Origin: Pseudomonas marginalis
Lineage (GTDB): Bacteria > Pseudomonadota > Gammaproteobacteria > Pseudomonadales > Pseudomonadaceae
DNA: 64,000 nucleotides
Direction of reading: 5' to 3'
Assembly: GCF_001645105.1 (NCBI RefSeq)
Contig: NZ_LKEG01000023.1
Location: 1-64,000, forward strand
The position numbers were made by a program, and so were the translations under genes. Shown here piece by piece: positions 8,418-17,352 of this stretch. How positions within the stretch are numbered: position 1 is the stretch's first letter; the number at the start of each line of letters is the position of its first letter. The notes under the pieces were generated by a model. It searched no databases and was not told where the DNA came from. It saw only the letters and a list, made by a program, of their open reading frames with translations.

Positions 8418-8440
8418 CCCACTCTGCTCGCTGCATCCGG

Positions 8441-8620
8441 TTACTTTCGACCGCTCGCACCGAAGAAAGGAAGCACCAGCAAAAAGAGCCCCCCTGCAAG
8501 AATGCCAACACCAAAGGTATGCACAAAACCTTCTGAGTTGGTGGAGATGATGGCCGCGCCAGCGATCGCCCCGGCGCAGCCCACTATCCGTATGTTTTTG
8601 CTCGGCGACTTCAGTTCCAT
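8441..8620 (-). CDS. Small two-helix membrane protein
   Basis: A 59-residue protein with two hydrophobic segments rich in Gly and Ala, the second followed by a short basic tail (ASGRK). ATG 8620 is chosen over upstream starts because GGGAG precedes it. Its size and topology would fit a holin-like or orphan prophage protein, but this is not provable from sequence. Confidence 0.5.
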   Translation of the reverse strand: MELKSPSKNIRIVGCAGAIAGAAIISTNSEGFVHTFGVGILAGGLFLLVLPFFGASGRK

Positions 8621-8733
8621 TGCAGTGATGCTCCCTATTAAGAATGCGCTGAGTTTATCGCAGCGACCTTCAAATAAGAATCTTTCTCGCCGCATCCGGT
8701 AACCGGAGGTCGGCGCCTGACTGGAGATAATCC

Positions 8734-9309
8734 ATGGACGATCAGTTCTACCTGCAAGACAGTCGCAGCCACGCCTACGTCGGCAACGGGTTGTCGTACT
8801 GGGGCTTTCGCGGATCTGGATATGTCACCGATCTGGCCAAGGCCCAGGTGTTCACCCGGGACGGCGCTTGCGATCACCGCGACACTGACATTGCGTGGCC
8901 CAAGGCCTATGTCGATGCCCGGGCGCGTATTGGTGTCGACTGCCAGTATGCGACGTTGAGCGAAGCCCTGGACCAGAACCCCGACGCAGCCGAGTTTTAC
9001 ATCCAGAAGCCGCAGCACTGGAAAGGCAACAACCTGATTTGGCTTTGTGAGGACGGAGTATTCACCAGCGATCTGTCGAAGGCTGTCGTGGTCTGGCCCA
9101 GGCCCTACATCGACGCGCATAGCCGCCGGTTGGTCGAGCGCGATGACGTGAGCATCAAGGAAGCCCTGCGCGGCACCGGAATCAAGTTGGCCAAGCCGAT
9201 AAGGCCGAAAATGATGATGTTGAATTGCGATGGCTGCGGCAGGTTCATCAGTGACGCCCAGCGCTATCGGGAAGACTGTCGGAACTGCGGAACAAGCAAC
9301 ACGCCTTGA
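8734..9309 (+). CDS. Prophage-type protein with internal repeat and C-terminal zinc ribbon
   Basis: A 191-residue protein. Two segments repeat the same theme: YVTDLAKAQVF with AWPKAYVDARAR (about residues 30-67), and VFTSDLSKAVVVWPRPYIDA (about 109-128). The C-terminus has four cysteines as C-x2-C and C-x2-C (NCDGCG, DCRNCG), a zinc-ribbon pattern. GGAG lies before the ATG. I do not know the family; the arrangement suggests a nucleic-acid or protein-binding accessory factor of the prophage. Confidence 0.6.
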   Translation: MDDQFYLQDSRSHAYVGNGLSYWGFRGSGYVTDLAKAQVFTRDGACDHRDTDIAWPKAYVDARARIGVDCQYATLSEALDQNPDAAEFYIQKPQHWKGNNLIWLCEDGVFTSDLSKAVVVWPRPYIDAHSRRLVERDDVSIKEALRGTGIKLAKPIRPKMMMLNCDGCGRFISDAQRYREDCRNCGTSNTP

Positions 9310-9315
9310 GGAGCA

Positions 9316-9528
9316 TCAACGTGAACGCTTGGCGCTGCCCTGCTGGGTGAATTGTTCAAACTCGGCGAGCATGACAACCGCCGTGAACTGCAGCTCCTCG
9401 TACTGAGCGGATATATCGTCAGTCTGGAACGGCCAGTTTTTCTCGTAGAAGTCTTCCGCCGCTACCACCGCTTCATCCTTTGCGATTTGAAGCTCGCGAA
9501 GGTCTGCTTCGTATTTGTCATCACGCAC
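9316..9528 (-). CDS. Small acidic helical protein, 70 aa
   Basis: A strongly helical, charged protein. The GTG start at 9528 has AAGGAGG five bases upstream, a very good ribosome site, so the gene is likely real despite its size. No domain recognised. Confidence 0.55.
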   Translation of the reverse strand: MRDDKYEADLRELQIAKDEAVVAAEDFYEKNWPFQTDDISAQYEELQFTAVVMLAEFEQFTQQGSAKRSR

Positions 9529-9605
9529 CTATGCCTCCTTGGTCCGGCTCCATGCCGGTCACCCGTAATACCCCATATCACTAAGCAGTGCCAGCCAGCA
9601 GCGCC

Positions 9606-9800
9606 CTATCGACTTCCTTTCGTATCAGGAATAAAGCCACCCAAAAAAAAGACAGTCGCAGGACCTACGAGCCAAGCGACCGTCGTACCGGGGCTGGCAA
9701 TGGCCACGGCAATAGCAATTGTAAACAGAACTATTCCTGACCACAGCCGCCTACGCGGCGTGAACCACTCGCGAAGCGCTTCAATCTTTTTACCCGCCAT
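9606..9800 (-). CDS. Small membrane protein, 64 aa
   Basis: Basic N-terminus (KKIEALREWFTPRRR) followed by two hydrophobic segments. AAGGAGG precedes the ATG at 9800. It follows the same small-gene pattern as 8441-8620. Function unknown. Confidence 0.55.
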   Translation of the reverse strand: MAGKKIEALREWFTPRRRLWSGIVLFTIAIAVAIASPGTTVAWLVGPATVFFLGGFIPDTKGSR

Positions 9801-9907
9801 AACCACCTCCTTGTTTGATCAGCAGCAAAGCATATCACCCACTCAAACGAATCACGCCAGCCGGCGAGGCGAAGCGATGCCCATTACCCCGGAATACCTG
9901 AAGTCCG

Positions 9908-10417
9908 ATCATCGCCCCGGCAACGCACCAGGGCAGCGATCGCATCAATGACCCGCTCGACCATCCGCCCACGGTGACGTGCGCGAATCGCGGTGAGCTG
10001 ACGCTGATCAGCCCTTTGATGGTTGGGGTCGGCGGCCCCGAGTATTCCGGCAAGCCGGTCGGCATGGACCAGCCGGTGGGCACGCTGATGACTCAGAACC
10101 ACCGCGCGCAGGCTTCCGCCTGCATCGTTCAGGCCGGGCACGGAGAGCGCTCTGGCGCAAAGAAGCGCCGCTCCCACGGGGTGAACGACATCTGCGGCCC
10201 GATCGGCACCGTCACCGAAGCCGGCGCCCTCCGGGTCGCTGTGTTCTTGATCAGCGACTACGGCACCGAGAACACCAGCGCCTGCGATTCGCCAACACCG
10301 GCCATCACCCAGCAAGTGCACATGTGCGGGGATAGCGTGAGCCCTCCGCCAATGGCAGCCATCGCAGAAGCAAACGACCCGTGGCGCGCCGAGCAATGCC
10401 AAGCGCACGCCGCATAG
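9908..10417 (+). pseudogene. Remnant of a prophage C5 cytosine DNA methyltransferase
   Basis: The frame from 9908 reads THQGSDRIND, then PPTVTCANRGELTLISPLM, GVGGPEYSGKP and AGHGERSGAKKRRSHGVND, which is the repeated target-recognition part of large prophage Dcm-type enzymes. It ends with MCGDSVSPPPM, equivalent to the conserved GNS motif X of C5 methyltransferases (D replaces N). The catalytic N-terminal motifs are absent, a stop codon sits at 9899-9901, and the segment between the recognition repeats and motif X is shorter than usual. A non-functional fragment is most likely. Confidence 0.8.
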
Positions 10418-10527
10418 ATCCCCCGCTCCACCGCCCGGGCATGGCCCGGCAAGGAATGCCGTATGACTAATGAATACCTGATGGGGCCGACCAATAGTGC
10501 GGTAACTCAGACTGGCTTACGCTGCTT

Positions 10528-11148
10528 TCATTTGTCGAGATCTAGCAGCTCGCCCATTCGCCCTCCTAACATTCCACGCAACCACGCACCATGAAACTCA
10601 ATATTTTCGAGAGAAGTACCGTCCCCTAGACGATGCTCAAAAACCTTGCCCTTCGCTGCGCGATACACGACGCGAAAATGTCCATCATGCGCAGACGATG
10701 TCATCACATAAGGGCGGATGGAGATGATTTCGCTGAACGGTACGTGTACTTCAACGGGGCTTCGACAACGACGAGTTAGGGTGAGGGTCAACAGCTGCTG
10801 GGTTTCGTCGAACGTGAAGGCCTGCACTTGAGGCTCAGAGACAACCCAGGCAAAGAACGCACCAATGAACACTGCACTGGCCAGCATTATCAGAATGAAG
10901 GATGACGCTGTGAGGCTCTCACCCTGGTTAGGCTGCACACCCTGAATGACGTCCGGCCCTGTGAAAAGGAACGTCGCAAGCCCGTAGCCCGGTAAAAGCA
11001 GAAGCAGCGCAAGAGAGAAGCCAAAAACACCCATACCATTGCTTCCGATAATTGGTATTTCGGGGCCGTAATACCAAATAGGCGGGTGGGCAGTACTTAG
11101 CCCGCCAGCATTGGTTGCTGTGGCGCTAGCGGGTCTTTGATGATTCAT
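10528..11148 (-). CDS. Membrane protein with two helices and cytoplasmic domain
   Basis: A 206-residue protein with hydrophobic segments at about residues 40-62 and 85-105, then a beta-rich domain that resembles a PH-like fold in outline (TFDETQQLLTLTLTRRC, VPFSEIISI). GGAGA precedes the ATG at 11148. It lies between the methyltransferase remnant and the integrase fragment, so it may be prophage cargo. Family not recognised. Confidence 0.6.
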   Translation of the reverse strand: MNHQRPASATATNAGGLSTAHPPIWYYGPEIPIIGSNGMGVFGFSLALLLLLPGYGLATFLFTGPDVIQGVQPNQGESLTASSFILIMLASAVFIGAFFAWVVSEPQVQAFTFDETQQLLTLTLTRRCRSPVEVHVPFSEIISIRPYVMTSSAHDGHFRVVYRAAKGKVFEHRLGDGTSLENIEFHGAWLRGMLGGRMGELLDLDK

Positions 11149-11215
11149 CTGGCCGTCTCCAGGGATTGCAGCGCAGACGTTATCACTACTACCGGACAGT
11201 CTGGAAACGGATCAC

Positions 11216-11302
11216 AGGGCTTTCTCTGGGCATACCACTGTCGTGATGACCGAGCATTACATCCGCAAACGGATCGGCAAAAAGGTCACGCCAACTAAGT
11301 GA
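11216..11302 (+). pseudogene. C-terminal remnant of a phage tyrosine integrase
   Basis: The frame ends SGHTTVVMTEHYIRKRIGKK and stops at 11302. This is the final box of phage tyrosine recombinases: the GH...MT..Y pattern whose tyrosine (in EHYIR) is the nucleophile. The upstream frame does not continue into recognisable integrase sequence. The position next to the 3' end of a tRNA gene is where an integrase is expected. Confidence 0.75.
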
Positions 11303-11335
11303 GTTGCGGAGCAACATTTGAAATTGCGGAGCGGA

Positions 11336-11376
11336 AACAAACAAGGGCTTGCATCAGCTTTCGCCCGCAAACCCTT
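11336..11376 (-). terminator. Terminator downstream of tRNA-Leu
   Basis: On the minus strand AAGGGTTTGC pairs with GCAAGCCCTT (one G-T wobble) and is followed by GTTTGTTT. It starts about ten bases after the tRNA 3' end. Confidence 0.7.
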
Positions 11377-11385
11377 GATTTTAGA

Positions 11386-11472
11386 TGGTGCCCGAACCCG
11401 GAATCGAACCGGGACGCCCTTACGAGCGGGGGATTTTAAGTCCCATGCGTCTACCAGTTTCGCCATTCGGGC
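11386..11472 (-). tRNA. tRNA-Leu (anticodon UAA)
   Basis: The minus strand gives an 87-base leucine tRNA with encoded CCA. The acceptor stem is GCCCGAA with TTCGGGC, the anticodon stem-loop is GGGACTTAAAATCCC with anticodon TAA, the long variable arm is that of a class II tRNA, and the T-loop is GGTTCGATTCC. The 3' end faces the prophage remnant, so this gene is the likely attachment site. Confidence 0.95.
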
Positions 11473-11688
11473 GGTAGCGCGTGTTGCAGGGTTGGGAATA
11501 TATAGATCCAGCCGCTTCGACGCAAGTTCGCGGGGCAGCTTTCTTGCACAACGGGAAGGCTGAAAAAGCTTGGTAGATCAGTGATCTAGATACGCGAATA
11601 AAGGCAAAGCAACAGGTTTCCGGCTCGAAGAGCCTCCCGCTACTCTGTTAAAGTCACGCCCACCCAAAACGCATGGAAGCGCTGCAGA

Positions 11689-12015
11689 ATGGATTCATTC
11701 AAGGTTATCGCAATCGCCAGCCTGGCATTGCTCGGCACTCCGGTCGTAGCGGCCGAAAACAACAACCCGGTTCAAGGCGCGCTGATGCTCACGTCGGTCG
11801 CGCCCTTTTTGCTTGTCTCAGGGGCCACAGCCCTGACCTCCGCCATTCCAGAGCAGTTCAAATCGTCCAAGAGTGATGCGCTGGCGTTTATCGGTTCAGG
11901 CGGTGAGATCCGTGGGGCACGGTTTGAACAAGCATCACGATTTTATCGTTCCACCTACAACACGCCGCTCATGTCTGACATGCAGTTGGCCCAAGCAATT
12001 GCCACGGCGTTCTGA
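11689..12015 (+). CDS. DUF2388 small exported protein, paralogue 2
   Basis: A 108-residue protein with a signal peptide (cleavage likely near VVAAE, residue 22) and the DUF2388 core KSDALAFIGSGGEIRGARFE and NTPLMSDMQLAQAIA. It is the same length as the gene at 4449-4775 and strongly similar through the C-terminal half. The two copies bracket the prophage remnant. The role of DUF2388 proteins is not established. Confidence 0.8.
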   Translation: MDSFKVIAIASLALLGTPVVAAENNNPVQGALMLTSVAPFLLVSGATALTSAIPEQFKSSKSDALAFIGSGGEIRGARFEQASRFYRSTYNTPLMSDMQLAQAIATAF

Positions 12016-12149
12016 CCCACAGCCCCGACATCCGACGCGGGCTGCTTGAGTGAGCCAGCCTCCGCGCGCCTCTTATTCAACGATTCAACTGCCGTTGAAT
12101 GCCAACCACAATAATAAAAATAGGTAATCTTAAAAATAATATAAATAAC

Positions 12150-12162
12150 ATTATCTGATAAT
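12150..12162. promoter_or_regulatory. Candidate operator ATTATCTGATAAT upstream of the TonB receptor
   Basis: A 13-base near-perfect palindrome inside a very AT-rich stretch (about 12100-12200), 135 bases before the receptor start. The arms resemble Fur half-sites but in the reverse order to the standard Fur box, so the regulator is uncertain. Confidence 0.35.
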
Positions 12163-12296
12163 TAGCTTATTCCAAAAAAGACTTTCACTCAGATTTTTTA
12201 TAGGATTATCTTCGCTTCACAGACCGACCCCATACCTGGTGGAGGACGTACCTCCGACCATCAGGAGCCTACCAGGCTTAAGGGATCCTTCTCGCT

Positions 12297-14729
12297 ATGC
12301 CACACATCGCCTCTCCCGCCGCGCTCAACAACTTTCACTTGTCGCTGCTGACCAGCTCCCTGCTCCTGGCGGTCGCGCCCACTTTCGCCGAGGCGGCAAC
12401 CGAGGACGCCAAGCTCGGCACTGTGACGGTGATCTCCACCGGCCTGCGTGGCCAGGAACGCACCGTGGCTGACAGCCCGGCGCCGATCGATGTGATCAAC
12501 AGCGACCAGTTGCTCAAGACCGGCCGCGCCGAGTTGTCCGAGGCGATTGCCAAGCTGTTGCCGTCCTTCAACTTCGGCACCAACATCGCCGGCTACAACT
12601 CGGTGACCCGCCCGCTGAGCAACCGCAGCCTGGGGCCTGCCTACACGTTGGTGCTGGTCAACGGCAAGCGCCGGCACAACGGTGCCACCGGCCAGCGCGG
12701 CTCCATCGACAACAGCGGCGCGAACGCGGTGGACATCGACCTGATCCCGGTCAGCGCGGTGGACCATATCGAGGTACTCAAAGACAGCGCGGCCGCGCAA
12801 TACGGTTCGGACGCGGTGGCCGGGGTGATCAATATCATCCTCAAGTCCACCCATGACGGCGGGCACCTGGAAACCAGTTATGGGCAGCTGTATACCGGCC
12901 AGGGCGAAACCATCAAGGTCGCGGGCGACCAGGGTTTCAAGTGGGGTGATGGCGGCTTCTTCCACCTTTCGGCTGATGCGCGCAAACGCGGCAGCGCCTC
13001 CTGGAACGACAAGGCCGACAACAGCGTGCGGGCCTTCAATGACCCGGCCAAGGAAGCGGCTTGGGATCGGGTGGCGATCAAGAACGGCGACCCCGACCTG
13101 AAGGCCTTCAACCTGGCCTACAACGCCGAACTGCCCCTGGAAGACCTCACGCTGTACTCGTTCTCTACCTACGGTGAGCGTGACGCCGAAGCCGCCAACT
13201 ACTTCCGCCTGCCCACCGGCACGGCGGCGGTGCCTGAGGTGTTCCCCGACGGTTACTTCCCGCTGAACAACATCAAGGACCGTGACTACCAGTTCCTGTT
13301 CGGCGGTAAGGGCCTGGTGGCCGACTGGAACTGGGACCTGAGCACCACCTACGGGCGCAACAACGTGCACCACTCCAGCGACCTGAACATCAACCCGTCG
13401 CTGGGCACCGCATCACCGACCCAGTTCGACAACCTGGCAACCTTCCGCTTCGAGCAGTGGGTCAACAACCTGGACTTCACCCGCCGCTACGACAGCCTGT
13501 TCAAGCTGACGCCGCCGGTGCAGGTGTCGGCGGGCCTGGAGCATCGCTGGGAGCATTTCAGTACGTTCGCCGGCGACCCCGAGGCTTATCTCACCGGCAC
13601 CTACCCCGCCGCTTCCGGCGCGCAGGCCGCCGTGACGATTCGTCCGGAAGATGAAGTGAGCCTGATCCGCAACAACTACGCGGGTTACCTGGACCTCGGT
13701 TTCGACCTGACCGAGCGTTGGTTTCTCGACGTGGCCGGTCGCGTCGAGCATTACGACGATGACTCCGGCAATACCTTCGGCCTGAAAGTGAATTCGCGCT
13801 ACGAACTGACCGACACCGTGGCCGTGCGCGGCACCGTGGGCACTGGTTTCCGTGCACCCTCCCTGACGCAAATTGGCTACACCGTGGCCGACAACCGGGT
13901 GGCGGTGGATGTGAACGGCAATGTGGTGCCGGCCGTGACGCGCCTGACGCCGTCGGGCAGCAACCTGGCCAAGGCCCTCGGTGGCGATGACCTCAAGCCG
14001 GAGAAGTCGCGCAACTTAGGGCTGGGCCTGACCTGGCAACCGGCACCACGCACGAGCATCACCGCCGATGCCTACCTGATCGACATCGACGACCGTATCG
14101 CCCTGACCAGCAATATCTACGACCGCGGCAATGGCGCGATCAACGCCATCCTCGCCGCGCAAGGCGTGCCCACCGGTACCTGGGTCAACTATTACACCAA
14201 CGCCTTTGACACGCGCACCAAGGGCCTGGATGTGGTGGCTGACCACACCACCCCGCTGGACGCCTGGGGCGAAGTGCGCTGGAGCCTGGGCTTCAACTGG
14301 AACAAGACCACCATCGAAGGCACCCGCGACACGCCGAGTGCGCTGGCCGGTTCCGGCGTGACCCTGGTGGGCCGCGACCGCGAAGGCGACCTCACCGACG
14401 CTTCACCCAAGACCAAGTGGATCCTGGGCGCCAACTGGAAGGTCGAGGACCTGGCCGTCAACCTGCAAACCGCCCGCTATGGCGCGGTCAAGACCCTGGC
14501 CGTCAACCCCAGCGGCGACCGCAGCTTCGGCGCCAAATGGATCACCGACCTGGACATCAGCTACACCTTCGTCGACAGCGTCACCGTCAGCATCGGCGGT
14601 ACCAACATCTTCGACGTACGTCCCGACAAAAACGCCGTGTACAGCAACCTCGGCCTGGCGGCCTACGGCAACCCGCCGTTCTACCCAGGCGGCGGCTATT
14701 GGTACACCAAGCTGGCCTACGACTTCTGA
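12297..14729 (+). CDS. TonB-dependent outer-membrane receptor
   Basis: An 810-residue receptor. It has a signal peptide (to about residue 33), a TonB-box-like GTVTVIS near residue 41, a plug domain with LVLVNGKRRH and the typical DHIEVLKDSAAAQYGSDAVA, and a beta-barrel ending in the aromatic residue expected of outer-membrane proteins (KLAYDF). It lies 44 bases upstream of a peptide-type ABC importer on the same strand. That setting suggests the receptor brings a small peptide-like or chelated ligand across the outer membrane for import by the ABC system (inference). The ligand cannot be named. Confidence 0.9.
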   Translation: MPHIASPAALNNFHLSLLTSSLLLAVAPTFAEAATEDAKLGTVTVISTGLRGQERTVADSPAPIDVINSDQLLKTGRAELSEAIAKLLPSFNFGTNIAGYNSVTRPLSNRSLGPAYTLVLVNGKRRHNGATGQRGSIDNSGANAVDIDLIPVSAVDHIEVLKDSAAAQYGSDAVAGVINIILKSTHDGGHLETSYGQLYTGQGETIKVAGDQGFKWGDGGFFHLSADARKRGSASWNDKADNSVRAFNDPAKEAAWDRVAIKNGDPDLKAFNLAYNAELPLEDLTLYSFSTYGERDAEAANYFRLPTGTAAVPEVFPDGYFPLNNIKDRDYQFLFGGKGLVADWNWDLSTTYGRNNVHHSSDLNINPSLGTASPTQFDNLATFRFEQWVNNLDFTRRYDSLFKLTPPVQVSAGLEHRWEHFSTFAGDPEAYLTGTYPAASGAQAAVTIRPEDEVSLIRNNYAGYLDLGFDLTERWFLDVAGRVEHYDDDSGNTFGLKVNSRYELTDTVAVRGTVGTGFRAPSLTQIGYTVADNRVAVDVNGNVVPAVTRLTPSGSNLAKALGGDDLKPEKSRNLGLGLTWQPAPRTSITADAYLIDIDDRIALTSNIYDRGNGAINAILAAQGVPTGTWVNYYTNAFDTRTKGLDVVADHTTPLDAWGEVRWSLGFNWNKTTIEGTRDTPSALAGSGVTLVGRDREGDLTDASPKTKWILGANWKVEDLAVNLQTARYGAVKTLAVNPSGDRSFGAKWITDLDISYTFVDSVTVSIGGTNIFDVRPDKNAVYSNLGLAAYGNPPFYPGGGYWYTKLAYDF

Positions 14730-14773
14730 TCCACACCGTGCATGCACCCGAAACGCCACATGAGGGCACCCCA

Positions 14774-16402
14774 TTGAATACCTCCAACTTGATGAGCCGT
14801 CTGCTGGCCCCGTGCGCCTTGGCGCTAAGCCTCGCCGCTTGCTCGCCCGGGAATGACACCCAGGCCGGCAAAACCCTGAACATCGCGTTCTTCGGCGACA
14901 ACACCACCCTGGTCAGTGTCGACCCGTTCCAGGTCTATTGGCTGGAACACCGCGTGCTGCTGCGCAATGTCGCCGAGTCCCTGACCGACCAGGACCCGCA
15001 GACCGGCAAAATCATTCCCTGGCTGGCCAAACGCTGGGAAGTGAGTGACGACGCGCTGACCTACACCTTCCACCTGCGCGATAACGTCACGTTCAGCAAT
15101 GGCGAGCGCTTCGATGCCAAGGCGGTGAAGATCGCCTTCGACAGTGACAAGGCCCTGGCGACCGAGCTGCCGGCGACCTTCGGCGCCACCTACCTGGCGG
15201 GCTATGACCATGCCGAAGTGGTGGACGACTTCACCGTCAAACTGGTGCTCTCGAAACCCAACGCCGGCTTCTTGCAAGCCACGTCGACGACCAACCTGGC
15301 GATCCTCGCGCCCGCCTCCTACGCCCTGACCGTCAAGGAGCGCTCCCTGGGCAAGATCATCGGCACCGGGCCCTTCGTGCTGGCCAGCTACACCCCGGAA
15401 GTCGGTGCGCACCTGACCAAGCGCAAGGGTTACGCCTGGGCCTCGGCCAACATGAAAAACCAGGGCGAAGCGCACCTGGACGCCGTGGACATCAGCTATA
15501 TCCCCGAAGAAAGCGTGCGCAACGGCCTGTTCCTGCAAGGCAAGGCCGACATCCTGTGGCCGCGCAACCCGTTCTCGGAAGTCGACCTGAAACTGTTCCA
15601 GTCCAAGGGCGCAACCATCCAGAGCCGCTCGCTGCCAGGGCCTGCGCTCAACCTGTACCCCAACACCCGTGGCGAACGCATCCTCGCGGACCCGCACGTG
15701 CGCCTGGCCGTGCAAAAGGCGCTCGACCGCAAGAGCTACGCCAGCACCGTCTACAACGCCGAGTTCCCGGTGGTGGACGGCATTTTCGACGTGACCACGC
15801 CTTACTTCAAAAGCCAGGGCAATAAGCTCGCCTACGACCCGGCGGGCGCCGAGCAACTGCTGGATCAAGCCGGCTGGACCAAGGGTGCGGACGGTTACCG
15901 GCACAAGAACGGCAAGCGCCTGAGCCTGAGCTACAACATCAGCCCAGCGGAAACCGCGGGCGACGTGCTGATCCAGGACCAACTGCGCAAGGTCGGGATC
16001 GAGCTGAAACTCAGCGTGGTCACCCGCGCCGAATGGGTCGCCAACAACTCCGCGGGCAATTACGACCTGACGATCAACTACATGACCCGCGCCGACCCGT
16101 TCATCCTGCAAACCATCCTGGACCCGCGTAGCGCCAACAGCTCGACCCTGGCCACCAACACCTACGAGCCGGCGGCGCTGGACAAAGCCAAAGCCTTGTT
16201 TGATGCCGGTATCACCGCGACCCAAAGCCAACAGCGCGCCGCGGCCTACGGTGACCTGCAAGACCTGCTGATTGATGAAAGCTCGGCATTCCCGGTGTAT
16301 GAACGCGTGTGGCAGGCGGCGACGTCGCCCAAGGTGAAGAACTTCCGCTGGACCGCCGAAGGCTTTGCGCTGCTGGGTGATATCGAGATCGGCACGCCAT
16401 GA
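14774..16402 (+). CDS. Periplasmic substrate-binding lipoprotein of peptide/nickel ABC type (SBP family 5)
   Basis: A 542-residue protein with a lipoprotein signal (SLAAC, Cys23) and the family-5 binding fold: LTYTFHLRDNVTFSNGERFD near residue 100, and a C-terminal DLQDLLIDESSAFPVYE segment. It delivers ligand to the permeases that follow. The TTG start at 14774 is chosen because GAGGG lies seven bases upstream; ATG 14792 is the alternative. The open frame runs much further upstream inside the receptor gene but that part is a shadow. It overlaps the next gene by ATGA. Confidence 0.88.
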   Translation: MNTSNLMSRLLAPCALALSLAACSPGNDTQAGKTLNIAFFGDNTTLVSVDPFQVYWLEHRVLLRNVAESLTDQDPQTGKIIPWLAKRWEVSDDALTYTFHLRDNVTFSNGERFDAKAVKIAFDSDKALATELPATFGATYLAGYDHAEVVDDFTVKLVLSKPNAGFLQATSTTNLAILAPASYALTVKERSLGKIIGTGPFVLASYTPEVGAHLTKRKGYAWASANMKNQGEAHLDAVDISYIPEESVRNGLFLQGKADILWPRNPFSEVDLKLFQSKGATIQSRSLPGPALNLYPNTRGERILADPHVRLAVQKALDRKSYASTVYNAEFPVVDGIFDVTTPYFKSQGNKLAYDPAGAEQLLDQAGWTKGADGYRHKNGKRLSLSYNISPAETAGDVLIQDQLRKVGIELKLSVVTRAEWVANNSAGNYDLTINYMTRADPFILQTILDPRSANSSTLATNTYEPAALDKAKALFDAGITATQSQQRAAAYGDLQDLLIDESSAFPVYERVWQAATSPKVKNFRWTAEGFALLGDIEIGTP

Positions 16403-17349
16403 GCCGTTACCTGATCGGTCGGGTGGGCCAAGCGCTGCTGGTGCTGTGGGGCGCCTACAGCATCACGTATTTCATCCTTTATCTGCTGCCGGGCGACACG
16501 CTGTCGATCATGCTCAGCGCCTCGGGCATGGAAGCCGACTCGTTGTCGGTGCAAGACCTGGCCAAAGCGCGGGCTTACTACGGCCTGGACAAGGGCCTGT
16601 TCGAACAGTATTTCGACCTGCTGCTGGGCGCACTGCGGGGCGACTTTGGCCAGTCACTCTCGCTTAACCGCCCGGTAGCCGAGCTGCTCGCCGAACGCCT
16701 GCCGCAAACCTTGTCCCTGGCAGGCCTGGCCATCGTGCTGTCGCTACTGGGTGGCATCGGCCTGGCCTACCTCACCGCCTATATCCGCTGGCAACCGTTG
16801 AAAAAAGCCCTGGCGCGCCTGCCGTCCCTGGGCTTTTCGGTGCCGGTGTTCTGGATGGGCCTGCTGTTGATCCAGGTGTTCGCCTTCGGCCTCGGCTGGT
16901 TCCCCGCCACCGGCAGCCGGGGCGTTGAAAGCCTGGTGCTGCCCGCCATTACCCTGGCGATTCCGAGCGCGGCGGTGTACGCCCAGGTGCTGCAACGCAG
17001 TTTCCAGGGGGTCTGGAAAGAGTCCTACATCACCACCGCCTACGCCAAGGGCCTTAGCCGTGGCCAGGTGCAGGCGCGCCACGGGTTCAAGAATGCCGCG
17101 CTGCCGATCCTCACGCTGATCGGCCTGCAGGTCGGCAACACGGTGTCCGGCGCGGTGCTGGTGGAAACCATCTTCGCCCGCTCCGGCATTGGCCGCCTGG
17201 CCCAGGAGGCGGTGTTGCGCCAGGACATTCCAGTGGTGCTGGCGATTGTCGCGGTGTCGGCGGCGGCGTTTGTCCTGGTCAACCTGTTGGTCGACCTGCT
17301 CTACCCGTGGCTCGACCCGCGTATCTCCCACACGCCAAAGGTGTCCTAG
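16399..17349 (+). CDS. Peptide-type ABC permease, DppB-like
   Basis: A 316-residue inner-membrane permease with about six helices. The first-domain LPGDTLSIM region and the cytoplasmic EAA loop (TTAYAKGLSRGQVQARHGF, about residues 213-231) are typical of DppB/OppB. It starts inside the stop of the binding-protein gene, which implies translational coupling, and is followed three bases later by the second permease. It forms a heterodimer with the 17353-18252 product. Confidence 0.9.
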   Translation: MSRYLIGRVGQALLVLWGAYSITYFILYLLPGDTLSIMLSASGMEADSLSVQDLAKARAYYGLDKGLFEQYFDLLLGALRGDFGQSLSLNRPVAELLAERLPQTLSLAGLAIVLSLLGGIGLAYLTAYIRWQPLKKALARLPSLGFSVPVFWMGLLLIQVFAFGLGWFPATGSRGVESLVLPAITLAIPSAAVYAQVLQRSFQGVWKESYITTAYAKGLSRGQVQARHGFKNAALPILTLIGLQVGNTVSGAVLVETIFARSGIGRLAQEAVLRQDIPVVLAIVAVSAAAFVLVNLLVDLLYPWLDPRISHTPKVS

Positions 17350-17352
17350 ACC

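Noticed and set aside
10461..10560. Small ORF starting MTNEYLMGPT
   Set aside because: The beginning looks phage-like, but the continuation runs antisense into the 10528-11148 gene and has shadow composition.
4000..11385. Second attachment repeat (copy of the tRNA-Leu 3' end)
   Set aside because: I looked for a partial copy of the tRNA 3' sequence to the left and saw none, so the left boundary of the prophage stays undefined.
12261..13373. Long minus-strand open frame opposite the first TonB receptor
   Set aside because: It is a shadow of high-GC coding sequence: low-complexity Val/Gly/Arg-rich product, no ribosome site and no domain, while the plus strand encodes a clear receptor.
14417..14773. 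Upstream extension of the binding-protein frame
   Set aside because: It overlaps the end of the TonB receptor in another frame and its translation is Arg/Pro/Gln-rich shadow sequence; the lipoprotein signal fixes the real start near 14774.
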